Source of the DNA: Aliivibrio sp. S3MY1
Lineage (GTDB): Bacteria; Pseudomonadota; Gammaproteobacteria; Enterobacterales; Vibrionaceae
Direction of reading: 5' to 3'
NCBI RefSeq assembly: GCF_028765575.1
Contig: NZ_JARACO010000014.1
Span: 30,521-94,520, forward strand
DNA length: 64,000 bases
A program made the position numbers and the translations under genes. Position 1 is the first letter of the stretch; each line of letters opens with the position of its first letter. Of this stretch, positions 9,024 to 16,711 are shown piece after piece. The notes beneath the pieces are model-generated. The model did no database searches. It was not told where the DNA came from and saw only the letters and a list, made by a program, of their open reading frames with translations.

Positions 9024-9965
9024 TTAAAGTGTTGGCACATAGATATCACTTGATAAGTAGCTCTGTAATTTCTCATTGCGTACGAGATGACCTTTTTTCA
9101 TTAAGATCGTAACTCTCACTTTTTCTCGTTCTGCTTGAGCCAAATATTCGACGATTTCTTGCTCTGAACTAACAAATAATCGCTCTGCATCACGGCGACA
9201 TAATTCAACAAATTCAGATGGACAATCTTCAAAGCAGATCACCCATTCGGCTTGTTGCATCAAGCGTAACGATTTCAACGTCAACATTTCTGTTTCTTGA
9301 TGGTATTCAATCCAATTCCGTTCAGCCGTTGGTTCAATATTTTTTGACAGGTGCTGACTGAAAAGATGTTCAAGTTCATTACGAGTTGTAAGTGTCTCTA
9401 TTTCTGGCGCACGTAAAAAGGTTTCCCAAAACTTTCTTCTTTCGTCTACGATTAAAAAATGTTGTTTAATTACATTTCTTTTATCTGCGCCAAAATCAGC
9501 CAACATTGCTACTTTTGTTGATAATTGCGTTTCTATTTGCTCTCGTATGATACGAATCAACACTGGTGATGAGCCACCACTGGATATCGCAACTTGCACT
9601 CGCCCGCGATTCACCATTGATGGGGTAATAAAATCGCAGTGTGGGGTATCATCTACAACATTCACTAAAATACGAGCGTCATGTGCATCACGATAAACTT
9701 GATGATTTAGATCTGAATTATCCGTCGTTGCCCAAACTTGCACATATTCTTTTGTTAATAATTCACTATGGTAAAACCCTTTTATATAGTGAATTTTTCC
9801 TTCTTCTACATAATTCATCAAGTAGGATTTGATCGAAGGAGCGACCACAGTAATATCTGCATCTGCTTGCAATAGCATGTCAATCTTTCGACACGCAACT
9901 TCCCCACCACCAATGACTAAGACTGGTCGCTTTTGAATATCCATAAAAATGGGAAAATATCTCAT
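9024..9965 (-). CDS. Precorrin-2 dehydrogenase/sirohydrochlorin ferrochelatase (siroheme synthase) with degenerate SUMT tail
   Basis: Converts precorrin-2 to siroheme, the cofactor of assimilatory sulfite and nitrite reductases. Residues 1-200 are the Met8/CysG-N module: NAD-binding VLVIGGGEVACRK near 15-27, the catalytic-site region VNVVDDTPHCDFITP near 100-115, and AISSGGSSPVLIRIIREQIE. Residues about 213-285 still align with the start of the CysG uroporphyrinogen-III methyltransferase (SUMT) domain (EMLTLKSLRLMQQAEWV and ELCRRDAERLFV), but the SAM-binding GAGPGD has become IEYHQET and the protein ends at residue 313, about 150 residues before a full CysG would. It is thus a monofunctional or truncated CysG-like enzyme. 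First gene of a probable operon with the GntR regulator. Confidence 0.88.
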   Translation of the reverse strand: MRYFPIFMDIQKRPVLVIGGGEVACRKIDMLLQADADITVVAPSIKSYLMNYVEEGKIHYIKGFYHSELLTKEYVQVWATTDNSDLNHQVYRDAHDARILVNVVDDTPHCDFITPSMVNRGRVQVAISSGGSSPVLIRIIREQIETQLSTKVAMLADFGADKRNVIKQHFLIVDERRKFWETFLRAPEIETLTTRNELEHLFSQHLSKNIEPTAERNWIEYHQETEMLTLKSLRLMQQAEWVICFEDCPSEFVELCRRDAERLFVSSEQEIVEYLAQAEREKVRVTILMKKGHLVRNEKLQSYLSSDIYVPTL

Positions 9966-10348
9966 TACTGCTTTTATCCTTACGTTTTATGTTCTTGACT
10001 CACTATACCTTGCTTTAACAAAAGAAGGTATTTATTCACTATTTTGTTCATTTTGACTTAACAGATTCAAAAAATAAATAAATTAACAATATTGTTACAT
10101 CCATAGATGTAAGACCAGATAAATTACACTATATAAAGTTAATATTGCAGTTCAATCAACTATATTTTTTAGAAAATACAGATCTCTTTGCCTATAATTT
10201 AGATGACACATAATTTCACAAACAGATAACAATTCTATATATTTTAAATGTAGTTACTCATAATCTGAGCGACCCGTTACCAAATGGACAACACAACACA
10301 ATAGATTGTGATACGCCAATTCAATAATGGATTACAAGGAAGACACAG
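9966..10348. other. Intergenic control region between siroheme synthase and aapJ
   Basis: 383 bp of AT-rich DNA between divergent genes. A TATAAT hexamer lies at 10193-10198 on plus but has no good -35 at 17 bp, and I see no convincing sigma-54 element. Presumably holds both promoters. Confidence 0.4.
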
Positions 10349-11377
10349 ATGAAATTTAAAACGACCTCACTCTATGCTGCACTTACCGCTTCGGCATTGC
10401 TGCTATCAACACAAGCTGTTGCTGCAAACGGTACATTAGAAAAAGTGAAAAAAAATGGATATTTACAATGTGGTGTTAGTACCGGCCTTCCAGGCTTTTC
10501 AAACCCAAACTCAAAAGGTGAATGGGAAGGTATTGATGTAGAATTCTGTCAAGCGGTTGCCGCCGCTGTTTTAGGCGATAAATCAAAAGTTAAATATGTA
10601 CCTCTAACTGCAAAAGAACGCTTTACTGCACTGCAATCGGGTGAGATTGACGTTCTTTCTCGTAATACAACATGGACGCTACACCGTGACACGTCTTTAG
10701 GTTTAAATTTTGTCGGTGTTAATTACTATGATGGTCAAGGTTTCATGGTGAAAAAAGAGCTTGGTTTAACCAGTGCAAAAGAACTTGATGGTGCATCTGT
10801 TTGTGTTCAATCAGGAACCACAACAGAGCTTAACCTTGCCGATTACTTCCGTAACAATGACATGGAATACAAACCTGTCGTATTTGATACCGCAGCACAA
10901 ACCTCTAAAGGTTTTGATGCGGGTCGATGTGATGTATTAACCACTGACCAATCTGGTTTATATGCACTTCGTTTGAATCTAAAAGATCCAAAAACAGCAC
11001 AAGTATTACCTGAAATCATTTCAAAAGAACCACTAGGCCCTGTTGTTCGCCAAGGTGATGACCAATGGTTCAACATCAACAAATGGGTACTAAATGCAAT
11101 GATTAATGCTGAAGAATACGGCATTAACTCTAAGAATGCAGACCAAATGCTAAAATCAAAAGATCCAAACATTAAACGTATTCTTGGCGTTGATGGCCCT
11201 AAAGGTAAAGGCTTAGGGATCCGTGATGATTGGGGCTACCAAGTCGTGAAACAAGTAGGTAACTACGGTGAAAGTTTTGAGCGTACCGTTGGTGAAGGGT
11301 CTCCTCTACAAATCTCACGTGGCGTAAATGCACTGTGGAACGCAGGCGGTTTCATGTACGCCGCACCAATTCGTTAA
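10349..11377 (+). CDS. aapJ: General L-amino-acid ABC transporter, periplasmic binding protein AapJ
   Basis: Periplasmic receptor of a polar amino-acid uptake system, 342 residues. A Sec signal peptide spans residues 1-25 (cleavage after AVA-A). The mature part starts LEKVKKNGYLQCGVSTGLPG, the classic AapJ/BztA beginning, followed by GIDVEFCQAVAAAVLGD of the SBP_bac_3 fold. The ribosome site AAGGAAGA precedes the ATG. First gene of aapJQMP; a hairpin directly after it probably gives it higher mRNA levels than the permease genes. Family members take up glutamate, aspartate, glutamine and others; the exact range cannot be read here. Confidence 0.93.
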   Translation: MKFKTTSLYAALTASALLLSTQAVAANGTLEKVKKNGYLQCGVSTGLPGFSNPNSKGEWEGIDVEFCQAVAAAVLGDKSKVKYVPLTAKERFTALQSGEIDVLSRNTTWTLHRDTSLGLNFVGVNYYDGQGFMVKKELGLTSAKELDGASVCVQSGTTTELNLADYFRNNDMEYKPVVFDTAAQTSKGFDAGRCDVLTTDQSGLYALRLNLKDPKTAQVLPEIISKEPLGPVVRQGDDQWFNINKWVLNAMINAEEYGINSKNADQMLKSKDPNIKRILGVDGPKGKGLGIRDDWGYQVVKQVGNYGESFERTVGEGSPLQISRGVNALWNAGGFMYAAPIR

Positions 11378-11412
11378 TCAGCCAATAATAAAGATAAGTA
11401 ACACAATTTTAT

Positions 11413-11434
11413 GGGGTGAATTTTCACCCCTTTT
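11413..11434 (+). terminator. Intra-operon hairpin (partial terminator) between aapJ and aapQ
   Basis: GGGGTGA and TCACCCC arms around an ATTT loop (11413-11430) followed by a short TTTT. The T-run is short, so read-through is expected. Such elements after the binding-protein gene commonly set high receptor to low permease expression. Confidence 0.7.
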
Positions 11435-11461
11435 AATCAATGGATTTAAGGTTGTCGTTGT

Positions 11462-12628
11462 ATGTCATCTAAAAATAAAAACCTCTTTTATAATCCAACA
11501 TTTCGTGCGATTTTATTCCAAGTGATAGCGGTTGCTGCACTTGTATTTTTCTTTTATTCCATAGTTAACAATGCATTATCCAATTTAGAATCTCGTGGTA
11601 TCGCGACTGGTCTTGGTTTTTTAAATCAAGAGGCTGGCTTTGGTATTGGTTTATCTTTAGTGGAGTATGATGAAACACATACCTATGGACGCACTTTTAT
11701 TGTTGGGCTTTTAAACACTGCATTAGTCTCTATTTTAGGGATTTTATTTGCGACTGTACTCGGATTTACCGTTGGTATTGCTCGATTATCTAGCAACTGG
11801 CTCGTCAGTCGATGCGCAGCTGTCTACATAGAAATATTCCGAAACATCCCGCTTTTATTACAAATTTTCTTTTGGTATTTCGCTGTTTTACAAGCACTTC
11901 CATCCCCACGTCAAAGTTTAAGTTTAGGTGAAAGCGTATTCTTAAATGTTCGTGGATTATTCTTTCCTGGACCTATATTTGAAGAAGGTTCTAACCTTAT
12001 CGGCATGGCCGTAATTATTGCGATTGTCTTTATTATCTTTTTATCTAAATGGGCAAAGAACAAACAAACGCTTACGGGTCAACAAACCCCTTTGCTTCGA
12101 TATTCATTACTAGCCCTTATTGGTTTACCAACAGTAGCTTACTTTATTTCAGGAATGCCTATTTCCATTGATTACCCAGAACTTAAAGGATTTAACTTTA
12201 AAGGGGGCATCAGTATTATCCCAGAGTTAGCCGCATTAGTTGTGGCATTAAGTGTTTATACTGCTTCTTTTATTGCAGAGATTGTACGTTCAGGTATTAA
12301 TGCGGTTAGCCATGGGCAAACAGAAGCAGCAATGGCTTTAGGTTTACCTAGAAATAAAACACTAAAACTTGTTGTTATCCCACAAGCGATGCGCATCATT
12401 ATTCCCCCTCTAACAAGTCAATACTTGAACTTAACAAAAAACTCCTCATTAGCAATGGCTATTGGTTATCCTGATTTAGTGTCAGTATTTGCAGGTACTA
12501 CGTTAAACCAAACAGGGCAAGCTATTGAGATCATCACAATGACAATGGCGGTTTATCTAACCTTAAGCCTATTGACCTCATTTTTGATGAATATTTATAA
12601 CAGTAAAGTCGCACTGGTTGAGAGGTAA
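11462..12628 (+). CDS. aapQ: Amino-acid ABC transporter permease AapQ
   Basis: A 388-residue inner-membrane permease with about eight hydrophobic segments and the BPD_transp_1 EAA loop (SHGQTEAAMALGLPRNKTLK, near residues 278-297) that contacts the ATPase. N-terminal hydrophobic segment at about 15-35, a long periplasmic/membrane insert typical of AapQ versus the short HisQ type. Partner of AapM. It lies 84 bp after aapJ and 2 bp before aapM, so it is in one operon. Confidence 0.92.
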   Translation: MSSKNKNLFYNPTFRAILFQVIAVAALVFFFYSIVNNALSNLESRGIATGLGFLNQEAGFGIGLSLVEYDETHTYGRTFIVGLLNTALVSILGILFATVLGFTVGIARLSSNWLVSRCAAVYIEIFRNIPLLLQIFFWYFAVLQALPSPRQSLSLGESVFLNVRGLFFPGPIFEEGSNLIGMAVIIAIVFIIFLSKWAKNKQTLTGQQTPLLRYSLLALIGLPTVAYFISGMPISIDYPELKGFNFKGGISIIPELAALVVALSVYTASFIAEIVRSGINAVSHGQTEAAMALGLPRNKTLKLVVIPQAMRIIIPPLTSQYLNLTKNSSLAMAIGYPDLVSVFAGTTLNQTGQAIEIITMTMAVYLTLSLLTSFLMNIYNSKVALVER

Positions 12629-12630
12629 TC

Positions 12631-13728
12631 ATGAGCATACATCAATTTCAGCCAGATCTTCCGCCACCAGCAAACACGGTGGGCGCAGTAACTTGGCTTA
12701 AGAAACATCTATTTAACGGCCCTATTAATTCAATTCTAACTATTACTATTGCGTATTTAGCATTTAGTGGTCTGTGGAATACAGTCAACTGGGCTTTAAT
12801 CAATGCCGATTGGATAGGAACAACACGTGATGCCTGCTCAAGTGAAGGGGCTTGTTGGGTAATGATCAACGTTCGTTGGGACCAGTTCATGTATGGCTTC
12901 TACCCTACTGATGAATTATGGCGACCTCAGTTATTTTATGGTCTGCTAGCTATCTTTGTAGCCCTACTCGCTTACGAACATACACCTAAGAAATTTGCAA
13001 TTTGGTTAGTCTTTGTAAACATCTTTCCATTCTTTGCAGCCTTCTTATTGTATGGCGGCGTATTTGGACTACCTGTCGTTGATACTCACCTTTGGGGTGG
13101 GTTATTAATTACTCTGGTTATTGCCATCGTGGGGATCGTTGTTTCACTTCCTATTGGCGTTGCTCTTGCGCTAGGCCGCCGCTCTGAAATGCCGATAATT
13201 CGCAGCATGTGTACCGTTTATATTGAGATTTGGCGTGGTGTTCCATTAATCACAGTTCTCTTTATGGCTTCGGTTATGCTTCCACTGTTTTTATCTGAAG
13301 GTATGGAGCTAGATAAACTCTTTAGAGCACTCATTGGTGTGGTTTTATTTAGTGCTGCATATATGGCTGAAGTGGTTCGTGGCGGATTACAAGCAATACC
13401 AAACGGTCAATATGAAGCAGCGGATGCACTTGGATTGGGCTATTGGAAAAAGATGCGCTTAATCATCTTGCCACAAGCATTAAAAATCACAATTCCTTCT
13501 ATTGTGAATACTTTCATTGGCTTATTTAAAGATACAAGTCTGGTACTTATTATCGGTATGTTTGATGTGCTCGGTATTGGCCAAGCCGCAAATACCGATC
13601 CTGAGTGGTTAGGGTTTTCAACAGAAAGTTATGTCTTTGTCGCTTTGGTTTTCTGGGTGTTCTGTTTCTCTATGTCGAGATACTCCATCTATTTAGAAAA
13701 CAAACTTCATACAGGCCACAAGCGATAA
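12631..13728 (+). CDS. aapM: Amino-acid ABC transporter permease AapM
   Basis: A 365-residue inner-membrane permease, second half of the AapQM heterodimer. Carries the EAA loop (PNGQYEAADALGLGYWKKMR, near residues 253-272) and several membrane helices, including the segment LLITLVIAIVGIVVSLPIGV. The start follows aapQ by 2 bp and aapP begins 24 bp downstream, with AAGGATG as the aapP ribosome site. Length fits the family. Confidence 0.92.
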   Translation: MSIHQFQPDLPPPANTVGAVTWLKKHLFNGPINSILTITIAYLAFSGLWNTVNWALINADWIGTTRDACSSEGACWVMINVRWDQFMYGFYPTDELWRPQLFYGLLAIFVALLAYEHTPKKFAIWLVFVNIFPFFAAFLLYGGVFGLPVVDTHLWGGLLITLVIAIVGIVVSLPIGVALALGRRSEMPIIRSMCTVYIEIWRGVPLITVLFMASVMLPLFLSEGMELDKLFRALIGVVLFSAAYMAEVVRGGLQAIPNGQYEAADALGLGYWKKMRLIILPQALKITIPSIVNTFIGLFKDTSLVLIIGMFDVLGIGQAANTDPEWLGFSTESYVFVALVFWVFCFSMSRYSIYLENKLHTGHKR

Positions 13729-13752
13729 TTAACAGAATTCAAGGATGTAGTT

Positions 13753-14502
13753 ATGACAACTCAACAAGATTATATGATTAAGTTAGATGACATGAACAAA
13801 TGGTATGGCGAATTTCATGTGCTTAAGAACATCAACTTACAAGTAAAAAAAGGCGAAAAGATTGTTATTTGTGGCCCTTCAGGCTCGGGGAAATCAACCA
13901 TGATCCGCTGTATTAACCGTCTAGAAGAACACCAAAAGGGACATATTTACGTTTCAGGTACAGAACTTACCGAAGACTTAAAGAATATAGAAGCAGTACG
14001 TAGAGAAGTCGGTATGTGTTTCCAGCACTTCAACCTCTTCCCTCACCTAACGGTACTTGAAAATTGTACCTTAGCCCCTATTTGGGTAAAGAAAATGCCA
14101 AAAGCAGAAGCGGAAGCATTAGCAATGCAATTTCTTGAACGTGTAAAAATCCCAGATCAAGCCGATAAATATCCAGGTCAACTGTCTGGTGGGCAACAAC
14201 AGCGTGTAGCGATAGCTCGCTCGCTGTGTATGAATCCACAAGTGATGTTATTTGATGAACCAACATCAGCGCTCGATCCTGAAATGGTACGCGAAGTACT
14301 TGATGTTATGGTTGAACTCGCCGATGAAGGGATGACGATGCTATGTGTAACTCATGAGATGGGGTTTGCTAAAGAAGTCGCCGATCGGGTAATTTTCATG
14401 GATGCTGGAGAGATTATTGAAGAAAATAATCCCGTCGATTTCTTTGAAAATCCACAATCTGATAGAACTCAACTATTCTTAAGTCAGATCTTGCATCACT
14501 AA
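13753..14502 (+). CDS. aapP: Amino-acid ABC transporter ATPase AapP
   Basis: A 249-residue cytoplasmic ATPase energising AapJQM. Walker [10 protein letters not shown] (near 42-50), Q-loop [10 protein letters not shown], signature [15 protein letters not shown], Walker [14 protein letters not shown] and switch His in CVTHEMGFA are all intact. Very close to GlnQ/HisP-type polar amino-acid ATPases. Last gene of the operon, followed by a terminator. Confidence 0.94.
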   Translation: MTTQQDYMIKLDDMNKWYGEFHVLKNINLQVKKGEKIVICGPSGSGKSTMIRCINRLEEHQKGHIYVSGTELTEDLKNIEAVRREVGMCFQHFNLFPHLTVLENCTLAPIWVKKMPKAEAEALAMQFLERVKIPDQADKYPGQLSGGQQQRVAIARSLCMNPQVMLFDEPTSALDPEMVREVLDVMVELADEGMTMLCVTHEMGFAKEVADRVIFMDAGEIIEENNPVDFFENPQSDRTQLFLSQILHH

Positions 14503-14531
14503 AATCACTAGGTTATCTCGAAGAGTAAGAC

Positions 14532-14563
14532 AAAAAACAGTGATCGTTTGATTACTGGTTTTT
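14532..14563 (+). terminator. Terminator of the aap operon
   Basis: Stem CAGTGATC/GATTACTG (one G-T pair) with a GTTT loop at 14538-14557, flanked by A-run and followed by GTTTTT. About 30 bp after the aapP stop. Confidence 0.75.
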
Positions 14564-14726
14564 GTTACAGATGCTTACAAAGTACACAAGCTAAGTTAAT
14601 GCACTGATGTAAAATGGTTTCTAGCTCAATTAATTCAGTTCAAAAATTAGAACTTACTTGATTTTTTGAACTATAGGCACCATAACTGTCTATATATTTA
14701 TGTCTGTCCATTCCAAGGGGAATACG

Positions 14727-15389
14727 ATGAATAATCAAATGTTCGGCCAAACTCATACACAAGAGTCGGCTCTACAAACAAATAAAGTATTACGTAATAC
14801 TTATTTCTTACTGTCTATGACACTGTTATGGTCAGCGCTTGTTGCTGGTGTATCAATGGCTCTGAATTTACCTCGTCCAGGTATTATCATTATGCTTGTT
14901 GGTTTCTACGGACTATTGTTCCTAACAGAGAAAAACCGTAACAACAGCATGGGTCTTGTATTTACCTTCTTATTTACTGGTTTCTTAGGTTATACCATTG
15001 GTCCAATCCTAAACATGTACATTGGTGCAGGTATGGGCGATGTTATCCTAACGGCTCTTGGCGGTACGGCATTATCATTCATGGCAGCATCAGCTTACGC
15101 ATTAACAACTAAGCGTGATTTATCATTCCTTAACGGTGTGCTAATGGCTGGTTTCGTTGTGCTTCTAATTGGTATGGTTGCGAATATCTTCCTACAAATG
15201 CCTTTATTACACCTTGCGATGAGCGCTATGTTCATTCTTTTCTCTACTGGTGCGATTCTGCTTACAACACAATCAATCATCCGTGGTGGTGAAACAAGCT
15301 ACATCTCAGCAACGATTACGCTGTATGTTTCTATCTACAACATCTTCATCAGCCTACTAAGTATTCTTGGTATTATGCGTGATGATTAA
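14727..15389 (+). CDS. yccA: YccA / Bax inhibitor-1 family inner-membrane protein
   Basis: A 220-residue, seven-helix membrane protein of the BI-1 family; E. coli YccA (219 residues) is a substrate and modulator of the FtsH protease. I use the ATG at 14727 because AAGGGG lies 6 bp upstream and the product length then equals the family; the in-frame ATG at 14700 would add 9 residues without a good ribosome site. Hydrophobic helices begin around residue 30. The conserved C-terminal end with SAtITLYVSIYNIFISLLSI carries the acidic/polar face expected of the family. Monocistronic. Confidence 0.9.
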   Translation: MNNQMFGQTHTQESALQTNKVLRNTYFLLSMTLLWSALVAGVSMALNLPRPGIIIMLVGFYGLLFLTEKNRNNSMGLVFTFLFTGFLGYTIGPILNMYIGAGMGDVILTALGGTALSFMAASAYALTTKRDLSFLNGVLMAGFVVLLIGMVANIFLQMPLLHLAMSAMFILFSTGAILLTTQSIIRGGETSYISATITLYVSIYNIFISLLSILGIMRDD

Positions 15390-15413
15390 TCGATAAATAT
15401 GTCGATGAGCATA

Positions 15414-15445
15414 AAAAATGCCAGCCCTCACCGGCTGGCATTTTT
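15414..15445. terminator. Bidirectional terminator between yccA and the Sel1 gene
   Basis: A 7-bp GC-rich stem GCCAGCC/GGCTGGC (15420-15426, 15433-15439), extended by flanking A-run and T-run, serves both convergent genes. Confidence 0.88.
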
Positions 15446-15497
15446 GTATCTATTAATTTGACATCTACTGATTTAGTTACAACCTTAAGAAATAAAT

Positions 15498-16523
15498 CTA
15501 GTTGGTATACATTGCACACTCATCATTAATATCTTCTGTCGGAAAGTAATTTTCTCTTACATAGAACTTATTAAGTAAACGAATTACCGAATGTTTCTTT
15601 GCTGGCTTTTCATCCATCAGTCCATGTAACTTACGAGCCACATTTTGAATCGTTAATAGATTTTCTAAAGGCAAACTGGCTTCTAAGTCATTCTTTAAAC
15701 TATGTGCCTCTTCATAGCCATTAGCAACCGCAAGATAAGCCCAAATATAAGCAACCGCATTATGAGAAGAAGATATTTTTTGATTGTATTGAGCAGAACG
15801 AAGTTGTGACTCCGGGCTTTTAAGCTCCCCTCCACGCTCTGTCCAATAAATCGCTTTGTAAATATTCTTCTTTATCCCTATACCATGGTAATAACAAGAA
15901 CTGACAGTAACCATCGCCTTTGGATCGTCTTGATAAGCCGCTCTCAACATCCAATAAAACCCTTCAGGGTGACCATCTTGAAGCTTTTGATACCATTGAG
16001 CGAGAAAAAGCTGGGCCTCTAAATGATCATTTAATGCTAATGCCGTAATAGTTTGAGTGCCAAGTTCAATATTTTTTTCGCAACCAATTCCTTCAAGATA
16101 AAGCTTGCCTAACTTAAATGTTGAACTCTGCTTACCTTTTGAATCACCTAATCGAGCATCCCAATATTTTGACTTTTCACCAGAGTTAGGATCATCATAG
16201 TTGTTATCATAAAGACGAACTAATGCATAGAACGCCTGTTGACTATTTTGCTCTGCTGCTTTGAGATACCATTTAATGGCTCCGTTTTGGTCGACTAATT
16301 CTAGATCGGATCCCAAGGCAAGCTGAGCGGTGATATTGCCTTTATTTGCACGCTCAATCTTATCTTTTCTGTCTATTTCATCATCAAAAATAACGATAGG
16401 AGAAGAAGGCGAATAATTGCTTCTTCGTTGCGCCGCTAATGTTTTTTTCTTTTCAACTGATTGAAAGTGCAAAATCATAACAATTAAGCAAATTACGCCA
16501 GTAAAAAATAGGAACCAATACAT
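15498..16523 (-). CDS. Membrane-anchored Sel1-repeat protein
   Basis: A 341-residue protein with one N-terminal membrane helix (residues 2-20, WFLFFTGVICLIVMILHF) followed by a soluble domain of Sel1-type TPR repeats (for example AIKWYLKAAEQNSQQAFYAL, KLYLEGIGCEKNIELGTQTI, SCYYHGIGIKKNIYKAIYW). Sel1 proteins act as scaffolds in envelope or signalling complexes. It is divergent from the P-loop/MscS pair at 16712-19961, and a second Sel1 protein lies just after that pair, so a functional link is possible. Function unknown. Confidence 0.75.
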   Translation of the reverse strand: MYWFLFFTGVICLIVMILHFQSVEKKKTLAAQRRSNYSPSSPIVIFDDEIDRKDKIERANKGNITAQLALGSDLELVDQNGAIKWYLKAAEQNSQQAFYALVRLYDNNYDDPNSGEKSKYWDARLGDSKGKQSSTFKLGKLYLEGIGCEKNIELGTQTITALALNDHLEAQLFLAQWYQKLQDGHPEGFYWMLRAAYQDDPKAMVTVSSCYYHGIGIKKNIYKAIYWTERGGELKSPESQLRSAQYNQKISSSHNAVAYIWAYLAVANGYEEAHSLKNDLEASLPLENLLTIQNVARKLHGLMDEKPAKKHSVIRLLNKFYVRENYFPTEDINDECAMYTN

Positions 16524-16711
16524 ATATAAATATCATCAAAAGAGGAATACATTTTCATCCTATATTCTAATTGCTTTCCGTACCAATTAGAATTAATACC
16601 TTTTGAAAAATAGGTTTATCTTTATATTTTCATCTCCATTCCTAGCTTTGTTACTGGTTTTTTTTTAAAAATTCACTAAGGTAATATTAAACTACTCTTT
16701 ATTGGGGCCAT

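Noticed and set aside
9966..10348. Possible sigma-54 promoter for aapJ
   Set aside because: No GG-N10-GC spacing with the required flanks could be found.
14700..14726. Longer start for yccA at 14700
   Set aside because: No ribosome site; the 14727 start has AAGGGG and gives the family length.
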